Shown here: positions 53,801 through 61,365 of the stretch, piece after piece
How positions within the stretch are numbered: position 1 is the first letter of the stretch
Layout of the letters: the number at the start of each line of letters is the position of its first letter
Position numbers and translations under genes: made by a program
The notes under the pieces: generated by a model
Seen by the model: only the letters and a program-made list of their open reading frames with translations
Told to the model about the DNA's origin: nothing
Database searches by the model: none
Assembly (NCBI RefSeq): GCF_019091135.1
Contig: NZ_JAGXJW010000006.1
Location: forward strand, 1 to 64,000
Direction: 5' to 3'
Length of the DNA: 64,000 nucleotides
DNA from: Cohnella sp. GbtcB17
GTDB lineage: Bacteria; Bacillota; Bacilli; Paenibacillales; Paenibacillaceae

Positions 53801-54039
53801 AAATCTCGATCGAGGACGATGGAGCGGGGATGACGCCCGATAGGCTACTGGGTGCGCAACAGCACGGGGGATTACCCGACGGGACTTCGGGACGTCCGGC
53901 CGGTATCGGCTTGGCCAATACCGATCGTCGTCTGAAGCAGCTCTACGGCAAGGGCCTGCTTGTTCGCAGCCGTCCCGGCGGCGGGACGATCGTCTCGTTC
54001 GTCGTGCCTAAGCCCGCGCGCCGGCTTGCAGCGGAGTAG
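50821..54039 (+). CDS. Hybrid sensor kinase with two kinase cores
   Basis: About 1072 residues. A membrane segment at 5-25, an extracytoplasmic jelly-roll-like 7TMR-DISM region (to about 215), seven membrane helices (220-425), a HisKA domain with HTSHELRNP (His near 444), an ATPase domain (DTGIGMD, GFGLGLAISKRL), a receiver domain from about 736 (VDDDPVNL, phospho-Asp in IADVMMPD, Lys in VVKPAD), then a second, LytS/YesM-type core with QPHFLFNTLNS near 870 and another ATPase domain (VENAVRHGA, DDGAGM). ATG at 50821 has no strong ribosome site; TTG at 50797 is an alternative. It starts 46 bases after gerKB. No separate response regulator is nearby. Confidence 0.88.
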   Translation: MMKKRTILAAVGLFLIVLTGIRLAWIGLQTNDARAEAVNGLLDLTDWDPASKPTFSLSGRWTFYPSQLVVTGFEGASEPEDEAARTLKVPGSWKKAFGLSNEDIVGYGTYRLRILLPPGGLPGQELTVRVPGISSSSALYVNGLLRGSSGRPADRAADYTAGIVPYSVTFAAAGDVLDLALQAANYDDRVRGGLMEAVRFGTAQAMSRTQRVTDGVQAALILLAAMHALYAIALYFIGARQRALLLFSLLNLCGALSILCNEDRLLSVWFGVGFEATYKVFYLSYLCAAALLLQYLRSLLPEFRILRHVRWHFAACVLFGAFVLAAPVRIFTSPLADGLHTVLLLAAFVTAPIVIYLAVRQGAPDAVYLLLAAVAIAWNLAWGIFGYTFSLDSGYYPFDLLAFFVMLALYWFKRYFRNAAETVRLAERLRAADKRKDEFLVHTSHELRNPLHGMLNMAQAVLDSGERTGEAANRDRLALLVAMGKRMSILLGDLIDLNRLREDRLSVNPAPLRLQTEAAGVLDMVRFMAAGKPVLLENRVPDSLPAALADENRLVQILFNLLHNAVKFTNEGRVWIEADVEGDEIVVRVADTGIGMDADTAARIFQPYEQGALQPDTNAAGFGLGLAISKRLVELHGGRLTVDSAPGVGSVFRFALPVAELASSAGILSNRLSTDRGNAGPAHVEDGSSGTDRAYSAQLEVAAALQAQEAAEAKTIATATDASTEAPPRGDRARILAVDDDPVNLRVLEHALPAALYEIKTTTSGAEALALLNAGPWDLLIADVMMPDISGYEVARSVRHIFSPSELPILLLTARYRPEDIEAGYLAEANDYVVKPADAKELRMRVKALTDVARAAREQKRLEAAWLQAQIQPHFLFNTLNSIAALADVDTERMRDLLSAFGDYLRASFDSANSDRLVPLGKELDLVRAYLYIEKERFGDRIRIVWETEDHLHLLIPPLSVQPLVENAVRHGALRRSEGGTVCIRIREIGGAVEISIEDDGAGMTPDRLLGAQQHGGLPDGTSGRPAGIGLANTDRRLKQLYGKGLLVRSRPGGGTIVSFVVPKPARRLAAE

Positions 54040-54065
54040 CCGTCGCGGCACTGGTGCCGCGGGTA

Positions 54066-54167
54066 TAAGACGCCGGCGCATTTTTATTCCGCCGCGCACC
54101 GCCGTTCTCTCGCGCTTAAGCCGCCAGCGCATCGTTATTCCACCGCACACAGCCGCACACAGCCGAC
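54066..54167. repeat. Two-copy repeat, period 51 bp
   Basis: Copies start at 54066 and 54117. They match over about 37 bases, for example TAAGACGCCGGCGCAT against TAAGCCGCCAGCGCAT, then both TTATTCC and a CCGC-CAC block. The rest differs. It lies between the convergent hybrid kinase and SDR genes. A hairpin GCGGCAC/GTGCCGC at 54046-54061 precedes it and may be the kinase terminator. The remaining bases to 54210 show nothing else. Confidence 0.65.
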
Positions 54168-54210
54168 CGCCCCCGCTCTCAGAGCGACCGGTCTTCTCCC
54201 ACCCGCGCCA

Positions 54211-55065
54211 TCAACCCTGTGCGAGATACTCCCCTTCATAAATCGCCTTCACGCGATCCAGCACAGCTTGGGCTTGCTCTTGAAACTTCAATTCCTTTAC
54301 GCGGCCCTTCTCCAGATAGACGCCCGTCTCCGCGCGATGCTCCCCGAACGCGCCCTCGTACAAGCGATCGGCGCCGAGGGTAGGCGGGGAGAAGAACAGC
54401 TTCATGAGGTATTTTACGACGAGGGGAAGCCCGGATTGTTTCCCCTTTCGAAGCGTATTGTTGCTGCCCGGATCGACGCTGCGAATCCGGATGCCGTCCT
54501 TCAGCAGCCGCGGGGCGGCCGCTTGCGTCCAGAGCGAGAGCGCGAGCTTGGAGGCGGCGTAAGGCCCGAGCAGCTTGCGGAAGGTCTTGGGACGTTCCAG
54601 CGATTCGATGCTCAACGCCTTCACGTACTTAAACGCCGTGGACGAGGTATTGATCACCGTTTTAAGGCTGCCTTGCTCTAAACTCCCCATGAGCTCCATC
54701 GTAATGATATAAGGAACGACGGTCATCAGCTCGTAATGCCGCTCCCGTCCTTGCGCCGAATAGCTCAGCTCGGGAAAGGACCCGCCGGCGTTGTTGAACA
54801 ACACGTCGATCCGCGGCTCCTTGGCTTTAATCTCTTCCAGAACCCGCCGCAAGCCGGCAAAATCGGCGAGGTCCGCCGTTTGATACACGCGAAGCTGTCC
54901 GCGTCGCAAGGCTTCCCGGATATTCGGATCGTCCGCGGGGAAGTTGGAACGGATGACAGCCGCGACCTGCCAGTTTTCCGCCAGCAGTTTCCTCGTTAAT
55001 TCCAGGCCGATTCCAGCGCCTGCGCCCGTAACCAGCGCAATATTTTCTCGTTTATCATTGTTCAT
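54211..55065 (-). CDS. Short-chain dehydrogenase
   Basis: A 284-residue SDR of the longer, retinol-dehydrogenase-like kind: IALVTGAGAGIGLELTRKL for the cofactor, FNNAGGS, the catalytic NTSST and YAASKLALSLW. A basic linker and about 60 extra C-terminal residues follow. ATG at 55065 has AAGGAGG ten bases upstream. It is transcribed away from a MerR gene, and its promoter has the 19-base spacer and dyad typical of MerR control. Confidence 0.88.
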   Translation of the reverse strand: MNNDKRENIALVTGAGAGIGLELTRKLLAENWQVAAVIRSNFPADDPNIREALRRGQLRVYQTADLADFAGLRRVLEEIKAKEPRIDVLFNNAGGSFPELSYSAQGRERHYELMTVVPYIITMELMGSLEQGSLKTVINTSSTAFKYVKALSIESLERPKTFRKLLGPYAASKLALSLWTQAAAPRLLKDGIRIRSVDPGSNNTLRKGKQSGLPLVVKYLMKLFFSPPTLGADRLYEGAFGEHRAETGVYLEKGRVKELKFQEQAQAVLDRVKAIYEGEYLAQG

Positions 55066-55117
55066 TCGTCGTACGCCTCCTTCGGATGCCGGGGCGCCGT
55101 TCGCCCCATTAGCGCAC

Positions 55118-55148
55118 ATTTTAAAAGTTGGAGTCGACTCCAAGTCAA
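55118..55148 (-). promoter_or_regulatory. MerR-type promoter of the SDR gene
   Basis: On the minus strand TTGACT, 19 bases, TAAAAT. The spacer holds the dyad TTGGAGT/ACTCCAA. A 19-base spacer is too long for normal sigma-A use and is the hallmark of promoters that MerR activators open by twisting the DNA. Confidence 0.85.
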
Positions 55149-55186
55149 GCGTGTCGCCATCAAGCTCCGACCTTCGTTCGACTCGC

Positions 55187-55217
55187 TTGACTTGGAGCCA
55201 GCTCCAAGATGTACAAT
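55187..55217 (+). promoter_or_regulatory. MerR-type promoter of the merR gene
   Basis: TTGACT, 19 bases, TACAAT. The spacer holds CTTGGAGC/GCTCCAAG, nearly the same dyad as in the divergent SDR promoter. Control of both genes by the encoded MerR protein follows. Confidence 0.87.
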
Positions 55218-55249
55218 GCAAGCAGAAGCAACTTCCGGGAGGGGTTTGG

Positions 55250-55717
55250 ATGAAAACAGAGCTTGCCTATACGATCAAGCAGACTGCGGATCAGACCGGC
55301 GTCTCCGAGGACACGATTCGATACTATGAGAAGATCGCGCTGCTGCCCAGGGCGGAGCGAAGGGACAACGGTCATCGCGTCTACAGAGAAGAGGACCTTC
55401 GCACGATCCGGCTGCTCTCTTGCCTGAAAAAAACGGGGATGCCGCTGGAGGAGATGCGGCCGTTCCTGGCGGTGTCGGTCGACGCCGATCCCGCGGATTA
55501 TCCCGAGCTGGTCGCCCATTTAAAAAGCCATCGGGAAAATATCGTCAACCAGATCGCATCGCTGCAGCAGGTCGTCGACTTCATCGACATAAAGCTGGCA
55601 CAGGGGCGATACCGTGGGGAATGCGATGGCGAAGAGCGGGAGGGGACGAAAAAGAAGCCCGTCTCCCCGATGGAGATGAGCCACTTTTCCGCGGCAAGCA
55701 AGCAGGGCAAGTCTTGA
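55250..55717 (+). CDS. MerR-family regulator
   Basis: A 155-residue MerR protein. The HTH is IKQTADQTGVSEDTIRYYEKIALLP near residues 8-32, the wing is GHRVYREEDLRTIRLL, followed by the dimer helix and a short C-terminal tail with a single Cys. That lone Cys does not make a metal site, so an organic effector is more likely. GGGAGGGG precedes ATG 55250. It is divergent from the SDR gene, with matching 19-base-spacer promoters on both sides. Confidence 0.9.
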   Translation: MKTELAYTIKQTADQTGVSEDTIRYYEKIALLPRAERRDNGHRVYREEDLRTIRLLSCLKKTGMPLEEMRPFLAVSVDADPADYPELVAHLKSHRENIVNQIASLQQVVDFIDIKLAQGRYRGECDGEEREGTKKKPVSPMEMSHFSAASKQGKS

Positions 55718-55790
55718 CCTAAGCATGAGCGAGCTTAACGTTGCCTCGCGATCGTTCGTTCGCGCACGACTTCCCGTTCGTTATGATCGA

Positions 55791-56789
55791 TCAGGAACGC
55801 CATGATCTTATTGGCCGGTAATTGCTGCGAATTCGCTCGTTTATGCCCAGCAGCTTATCGTTGAGCGCGATCGCCCATGCCGGCGAGCCGCTTGCGTCAA
55901 ACTCTTCGACGCTGCGGACAATCCGCGCAAACCGATACAGGTCCGCGAACTTCTGGAACAAAGCGAACTGACGCACCTCATCTTCGTCCAACGTCTTGAT
56001 CGAACGGTAGCCGGTCAGAAAATGCGCGATTTTCCGCTTCGCGACGGTATCGTCTTCCTCCATGAGATCGGAGATCGCGGATGCGACGTCCATCGCGTAC
56101 CAATGGTACATCGCGTCGTCGAAGTCGATGGCATAGAATCGCGAGCCTTCCGCCTCGTAGAAGACGTTGTCCGTTTCGAAATCGTAATGAATCAAACCGA
56201 CCTTGCCGACACCGGCAGGAAGCGCGGAGAACCGCTCTCTTAATCGTGCGAGCTCCTGCCGCGCACCGACCTCCCGGGGGTGCCGATCCAATATGGACGA
56301 TATGAACGTCAGCGCATCCTGCCAGCTTCCTCGCCTGGTCTCGCCGGGCATGTAAGATTCGGATAATCGGTGCAAACAACCGAGCGCCGCTCCCCAAGCT
56401 TCCGCCTGTCGGTCCGTCATTTGATCCAGCGATACATCGCTTCCCCTGGTCTGCTCGAAGACGACGCCATAGTAGCGGCCATCCTCTTCGCTCTGGACCG
56501 CCTCGATCCAGTTGCCGTCTGCGGAGCGGATCGGAGATACGGTTGGATAGCCATGCTCGATCAGATACAGCATGAAGTCGAGCTCCGACTGAATGCGGTC
56601 GATCGCATTGTCTTCTTCGTGGATAAAACGAAGGAACTGCCGAACGCCGTCTCTCTCAAACGTATAGACGAAGTTGCTGCTGGCCCGCCAAAACTTCAGC
56701 GTTTGCGGATCGTGCTCCCAATGCCGGATGAACTGCCTGGCCACGGTATCGTTCTCCATGCCGCGCACCATGTTTTTTAAATGCATCAT
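55791..56789 (-). CDS. APH/choline kinase-type phosphotransferase
   Basis: A 332-residue aminoglycoside-phosphotransferase-fold kinase. The catalytic loop is LIHYDFETDNVFY near residue 205 and the metal-binding Asp lies in AIDFDDAMYHW. The N-terminal lobe has SSNFVYTFERDGVRQFLRF. ATG at 56789 with a second ATG next to it; GGGAGG lies twelve bases away. Members phosphorylate small alcohols, sugars or antibiotics; the substrate of this common Bacillales branch is unknown. Confidence 0.82.
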   Translation of the reverse strand: MMHLKNMVRGMENDTVARQFIRHWEHDPQTLKFWRASSNFVYTFERDGVRQFLRFIHEEDNAIDRIQSELDFMLYLIEHGYPTVSPIRSADGNWIEAVQSEEDGRYYGVVFEQTRGSDVSLDQMTDRQAEAWGAALGCLHRLSESYMPGETRRGSWQDALTFISSILDRHPREVGARQELARLRERFSALPAGVGKVGLIHYDFETDNVFYEAEGSRFYAIDFDDAMYHWYAMDVASAISDLMEEDDTVAKRKIAHFLTGYRSIKTLDEDEVRQFALFQKFADLYRFARIVRSVEEFDASGSPAWAIALNDKLLGINERIRSNYRPIRSWRS

Positions 56790-56984
56790 TTAGCCGGTCG
56801 GCCTCCCATGGCCCGATGAGAGGTCCGGTCGTTTTAACGGCAGCGACCTCTCACGGGCTTATTCGTATGGCGGTTCGTATTCAAACACCATCACTCCTTT
56901 TGCGAGGAATTTACCTACACATCCATTTTCGGTTAAATTTGAATAAGGAACAAGAGGGAGCTTCATCCGAAAGGCGGATCAATC

Positions 56985-57734
56985 GTGAAAGAAGAAGATT
57001 ACAAAGCGTTCTACGATCGCGTCGGGCAGTCGAACGGCTGGGACTTCAGCAAGCTCAAGGTGATGACGGAGGGGGCGCAGGCGGACCTCTACGAAGAAGT
57101 CAGGCAGGCGTGCAAGCCCTCCGATCTGTTGCTGGACATCGGCACCGGAGGCGGCGAGGCCGTGCTGGCCATTCGCGATTCGGCGCTGCTGCTGGTGGGG
57201 ATCGACCGTTCGCCCGGCATGATCCGGACGGCGCAAGCGAACTTGGCGAAGTCCGGAGCTTCCAACGTACGTTTTGTCGAAATGGACGCCGAGCGGCTCG
57301 ATTTTCCCGAGCGCTTCTTCAACATCGTGACCTGCCGGCATGCGGGGTTCAGCGCGAAGCAAGTGGCCAAGGTGCTTGGCCAAGGCGGCCTGTTCCTCAC
57401 CCAGCAGGTCGCCGAGGGCGACAAGCTCAATCTGAAGCAGACCTTCGGCCGAGGCCAGAGCTACGGGGAACCGGATGGAGCGTTATTGCAGCGATACAAG
57501 CTGGAATTGGCGGAAGCTGGATTTTCGGACATTCAGGCCGCGGAATTCGATACGGTGGAGTACTACCGGACGCCGGAGGATCTGATCTTCCTTTTGAAGC
57601 ATACGCCCATCATTCCCGACTTTGGCCTGGAGCCGGGGGACTTTGAGATGCTTCGCGCATTTACGGAAAAGAACCGAACCGAAAAAGGCATCCGCACAAA
57701 CGCGAAGCGATTTATCATCCAGGCATGGAGGTAA
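56985..57734 (+). CDS. Class I SAM-dependent methyltransferase
   Basis: A 249-residue methyltransferase. Motif I is LLLDIGTGGGEA near residue 48, motif II LVGIDRSPGMI, then FVEMDAERLDFP. The C-terminal half has a substrate part unlike well-known enzymes. The start is GTG at 56985 after AAAGGCGGA. Substrate unknown. It stands alone in the plus direction before the ROK gene. Confidence 0.85.
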   Translation: MKEEDYKAFYDRVGQSNGWDFSKLKVMTEGAQADLYEEVRQACKPSDLLLDIGTGGGEAVLAIRDSALLLVGIDRSPGMIRTAQANLAKSGASNVRFVEMDAERLDFPERFFNIVTCRHAGFSAKQVAKVLGQGGLFLTQQVAEGDKLNLKQTFGRGQSYGEPDGALLQRYKLELAEAGFSDIQAAEFDTVEYYRTPEDLIFLLKHTPIIPDFGLEPGDFEMLRAFTEKNRTEKGIRTNAKRFIIQAWR

Positions 57735-57800
57735 CGAAGTGCCTGAAAGCCGATGTGTCAGGTAATTTAACACAGTAATAATTTGTATGCGCATTCATCG

Positions 57801-57828
57801 TTGACAAGCTTTTTTGCCATGTTATAAT
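57801..57828 (+). promoter_or_regulatory. Strong sigma-A promoter of the ROK gene
   Basis: TTGACA, 16 bases, TATAAT, both hexamers perfect. The repressor operator begins ten bases downstream, over the start of transcription. Confidence 0.88.
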
Positions 57829-57837
57829 AGCTCTATC

Positions 57838-57866
57838 TTAGTTTGTTTGTACTCCGTCGAAACTAA
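57838..57866. promoter_or_regulatory. XylR/ROK-type operator 1
   Basis: A 29-base element beginning TTAGTTTGTTTGTACT and ending AAACTAA. The outer arms TTAGTTT/AAACTAA are a perfect dyad. It closely resembles the known XylR box of Bacillus (TTAGTTTGTTT...AACAAACTAA). A second, 29-base copy lies before the binding-protein gene. Confidence 0.82.
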
Positions 57867-57882
57867 AAATGGAGGGATAAAC

Positions 57883-59016
57883 TTGTCGAATCGGACGGGG
57901 AGTCTGGATCTGATTAAGAGAATCAACCGCTCGCTCGTGCTCGAGATCATCCGCGAGGAGCAGCCCATCAGCCGGGCGCTGATCGCCAAGAAGCTCGGGC
58001 TCAGCCGGTCCACGGTCACGTCGGTCGTGAACGACTTGCTGCAAAAGAAGTTCGTGGTCGAGCTCGGACTGGGCGACTCGTCCAAGGGAGGCGGCAGGCG
58101 AGGCATCGAGCTCGGCTTCAATCCAAAGTCGGGATACGGCATCGGGGTCGACATCGGCCGGACCCGCACCCTCCTCGTCTTCTCCGATCTGAGCGGAGAG
58201 GTCGCCTATCGGCAGGAGGCCAAGACGAACGATAGCATCGACTCCACGATCGACTTCATCAAGGAAGGGATCGAAAAGTCGGGCATCGACGAATCGCTCA
58301 TTCTGGGCATGGGCATCGGTCTTCCCGGGATCGTGAACAGCCGGACGGGCGTGGTGCTCGACGTCCCGATGCAGGATTGGGTTGGCGTCAACTTGCTGGA
58401 GCGAACGCGCAAGCCATTCAAGTTTCCGGTATACGTGAACAACGACGTCAACTGCGCCGCAATGGGCGAACGATGGTTGAGCCGCGATGGCTGGTCGGAC
58501 GATTTGTTTTTTATCGCGATCGGCACCGGCGTGGGCAGCGCGATTATCGCGAACGGCGAGCTCGTCGAGGGGCATCATTTCTCCGCGGGAGAGATCAATT
58601 GCTTCGTCGACCGCGAGGATCTTCGGCTCGGACGCAGCGTCCAGTCGGAGGGAAGCGGGCCGTTCGAGCGGCAGATATCCGGCACGGCCCTGGCCGGCAC
58701 CGGGCTAACGCCGGAGGAGCTATTCGCCAAGTATCGAAGCGGCGATGCGGAAGCGAAGTCCGTGATCGAGGCGTTCGTGACTTACCTGTCCGTGACGATC
58801 GCCAACGTGGCCAGCCTGCTCAACCCTGAACACGTCGTCATCGGCGGAGGCGTATCGGGCTCCATGGATACGGTGATCGATACGATACGACAGCAAGTCG
58901 CCGAGTTGACGCCGATCCGAACGAATATTCGGCTTGCCATCCAAGGCAAAGACGCCGGCGCGCTAGGCGCAGCCTCCTATGTTTTCCAGCAGCTTCAGAA
59001 CGCAGAGGAATTATGA
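57883..59016 (+). CDS. ROK-family repressor (XylR/NagC-like)
   Basis: A 377-residue protein. The N-terminal winged helix (about 10-65) contains SRALIAKKLGLSRSTVTSVVND. The ROK sugar-binding domain has VDIGRTRTLLVF, GIGLPGIVNS, the NNDVNCAA segment and IAIGTGVGSAI. The Cys-rich zinc motif of many ROK proteins is absent; the place reads EGHHFSAGEINCF. TTG at 57883 has GGAGGG six bases upstream. XylR-like operators lie over its own promoter and before the importer D genes, so it should repress both until its sugar binds. Confidence 0.88.
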   Translation: MSNRTGSLDLIKRINRSLVLEIIREEQPISRALIAKKLGLSRSTVTSVVNDLLQKKFVVELGLGDSSKGGGRRGIELGFNPKSGYGIGVDIGRTRTLLVFSDLSGEVAYRQEAKTNDSIDSTIDFIKEGIEKSGIDESLILGMGIGLPGIVNSRTGVVLDVPMQDWVGVNLLERTRKPFKFPVYVNNDVNCAAMGERWLSRDGWSDDLFFIAIGTGVGSAIIANGELVEGHHFSAGEINCFVDREDLRLGRSVQSEGSGPFERQISGTALAGTGLTPEELFAKYRSGDAEAKSVIEAFVTYLSVTIANVASLLNPEHVVIGGGVSGSMDTVIDTIRQQVAELTPIRTNIRLAIQGKDAGALGAASYVFQQLQNAEEL

Positions 59017-59048
59017 CCGGATGGGCTCCGAAGGGGGCCGATTCCCTG

Positions 59049-59077
59049 TTAATTTGTTTGTACTGAGAACAAACTAA
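59049..59077. promoter_or_regulatory. XylR/ROK-type operator 2
   Basis: Same 29-base length as operator 1: it begins TTAATTTGTTTGTACT and ends AACAAACTAA, with TTTGTT/AACAAA as inner dyad. It lies just before the ribosome site of the importer D binding protein. No separate promoter is clear in this 80-base gap. Confidence 0.82.
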
Positions 59078-59096
59078 ACCATTGGAGGTTCTGAAT

Positions 59097-60407
59097 ATGA
59101 AAAAAATCGCGATTGGTGCTATGGCGACTTGTCTGGTCGGCGGTCTGCTGACCGCATGCGGGGGCAACGACACGACGGACAACGCGGCAAGCGGCGCATC
59201 GGGCAGCGCTCCCGCGTCCGGCAGCGAGGTCGAGACGATCCGCGTCCTGTCGAGCGATGACTTTGCGGGTTTTCGGGAGTCCGCTATCGCGGAATTCAAC
59301 GCGAAGTATCCGAATATCAAGGTCGAGCTGGAGCATGTCGCTTACGACCAACTGCACGACAAGGAATTGGCTTCGTTTAATGCCAGCGGCAACGCCGCCT
59401 ACGATGTAGTCGACGTCGACGAGATCTGGACGTCCGAATACGCGAACGCAGGGTTCATCCTCCCGGTGACCGACCGCTATACGGACGAGATGAAGAAGGG
59501 CATTCTGCCGGCAAGCCTGCAAATCGCGAGTCTGGACAACGAAATCTACGGTGTCCCGATGTTCAACGATGTCGTCTTCTTCTACTACAACCAAGAGATG
59601 CTGCAGAAAGCCGGCTACGATCATCCGCCGGCGACATGGGACGAGTTCACGGAGATGTCCAAAGCGCTGCAGGAAAAGAAAGTCACGGCAGGCGCCGCCA
59701 GCGCATGGGGCTTCAGCGCCAACGAGGGACTGGTCGCCTACTTCGCGGAGTTCCTGGGCTCGCACGGCGGCTCATTCTTCAACGAAGCGGGAGAGCCGAC
59801 GTTCAACGACGAGAAGGGCGTTCAGGCGCTCCAATATATGAAGGATTCTCTGGATAACGGCACGATCGACAAGGCGTCGATCAACTACAACGATCGCCAG
59901 GTGCTGGACGCCTTCAAAAACGGCAAGACAGCGTTCGTCGCCGGCTGGTCCTTCTACTGGGGAGAATTGAACGCCGCGGATTCGAAGGTGAAGGACAAGA
60001 TCCGCGTCGGCCTCGTGCCCGCCGTCGACGGCGCGCCGCACACGGCGGCTACCGGCTCCATGTATCTGGCCATCACGCCGCAGTCCAAGCACGAGGAAGC
60101 CGCATGGAAATTTATCGAGTTCCTCGGCAGCAAGGAGATGCAGAAGAAGCAGTCGCTGGAAGCGGGCGCGCTCCCGATCTGGAAGGACCTGTACAGCGAC
60201 GCGGATCTGCAGGCGAACTACGGCGCGCTGACCGACATGGCCAAGCAGCTGGAGTCGGTCATCTCTCGCCCGTCGCTCGACGGCTATAACGAATTTTCCA
60301 AGGCGCTGCAGATCGACATTCAAGCCGCGTTGACCGGAAAAGAGAGCGCCAAGGCTGCCCTTGACGACGCCGCAGCACAAGCCAAAGAACTGATCGCCAA
60401 TGGCTAA
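59097..60407 (+). CDS. ABC sugar-binding lipoprotein, importer D
   Basis: A 436-residue binding protein of the shorter MalE/UgpB type. Lipobox LTAC near residue 20, then a Ser/Ala-rich linker. It has FNAKYPNIKVELEHVAYDQL, GVPMFNDVVFFYYN and AITPQSKHEEAAWKFIEFL, typical of family 1 binding proteins. ATG at 59097 follows GGAGG. It is the first structural gene after the ROK operator. Confidence 0.9.
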   Translation: MKKIAIGAMATCLVGGLLTACGGNDTTDNAASGASGSAPASGSEVETIRVLSSDDFAGFRESAIAEFNAKYPNIKVELEHVAYDQLHDKELASFNASGNAAYDVVDVDEIWTSEYANAGFILPVTDRYTDEMKKGILPASLQIASLDNEIYGVPMFNDVVFFYYNQEMLQKAGYDHPPATWDEFTEMSKALQEKKVTAGAASAWGFSANEGLVAYFAEFLGSHGGSFFNEAGEPTFNDEKGVQALQYMKDSLDNGTIDKASINYNDRQVLDAFKNGKTAFVAGWSFYWGELNAADSKVKDKIRVGLVPAVDGAPHTAATGSMYLAITPQSKHEEAAWKFIEFLGSKEMQKKQSLEAGALPIWKDLYSDADLQANYGALTDMAKQLESVISRPSLDGYNEFSKALQIDIQAALTGKESAKAALDDAAAQAKELIANG

Positions 60408-60477
60408 GATTTAATCCGCCCCGCCGACGCGCATTCGCATGCCGCGGCGGCGGGACGTTACCGACCGGGAGGCTACC

Positions 60478-61362
60478 ATGATAAGAAAGCTGAAACCCGC
60501 CGCATTTCTGCTGCCGAGCTTTATCGTCATCCTCGGCGTCATCCTTTTCCCGCTGGCATACGCGCTGTTCATCAGCTTCATCAATTTGACCAAAAACGTC
60601 CATAAGCTGGACAACCCCAAGCTGTGGGACTACGTCGGCTTTGAAAACTTCGGCAAGGTGCTGGGCGACGATGCGTTCTGGCAGGCGCTCGGCAGAACGT
60701 TCTACTTCACCTTCACCTCGGTCGGCCTCGAGTTCATCATCGGCATGGCATTCGCCCTCATTCTAAACGAGAAGTTTAAGGGCAGAGGCTTCGTGCGGGG
60801 CTTCATGCTGATCCCGTGGGCATTTCCGACGATCGTAAACGCGGTGCTGTGGAAGTGGCTGTACGACGCCGATCACGGCACAATCACGATGCTGCTCGAT
60901 TGGATCGGCTTGACGGACGGTCCGGTTAACCTGCTCGGCAGTTCTTTTTCCGCCATGAACGCGATCATCGTCGCCGACGTCTGGAAGAACACGGCGTTCG
61001 TCTCGCTCATCCTCCTGGCCGCCATGCAGTCGCTTCCGAAGGAAGCCTACGAGGCGGGCATGATCGACGGCGCTTCGGCGGTCCGGCGCTTCTTCAGCAT
61101 CACGCTGCCGCTGCTTAGCCCGGCGATCCTGGTCGCGCTGGTCATGCGGACGATGGAAGCCTTCAAGGTGTTCGACATCATCTATATTATGACGGGCGGC
61201 GGTCCGGCAGGCGGGACGCAGGTGCTCTCCTTCCTCACCTATCAATCGTCGATGATGTTCGGCAAGTTCAGCTACGGCTCCGCGCTCGCATTCGTCATGT
61301 CGTTCTTCATCGTGATATTCGCCTTCATCTACATCAAAATCTTTTACAAAAGGGCGGATTAA
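60478..61362 (+). CDS. ABC sugar permease, MalF/UgpA type, importer D
   Basis: A 294-residue permease with six membrane segments and EAA loop YEAGMIDGASAVRRFFSITLPL. The MTGGGPAGGTQVLSFLTY segment near the C-terminus is typical of UgpA-like subunits. ATG at 60478 has GGGAGG five bases upstream. It partners the next permease four bases later. Confidence 0.92.
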   Translation: MIRKLKPAAFLLPSFIVILGVILFPLAYALFISFINLTKNVHKLDNPKLWDYVGFENFGKVLGDDAFWQALGRTFYFTFTSVGLEFIIGMAFALILNEKFKGRGFVRGFMLIPWAFPTIVNAVLWKWLYDADHGTITMLLDWIGLTDGPVNLLGSSFSAMNAIIVADVWKNTAFVSLILLAAMQSLPKEAYEAGMIDGASAVRRFFSITLPLLSPAILVALVMRTMEAFKVFDIIYIMTGGGPAGGTQVLSFLTYQSSMMFGKFSYGSALAFVMSFFIVIFAFIYIKIFYKRAD

Positions 61363-61365
61363 GCG

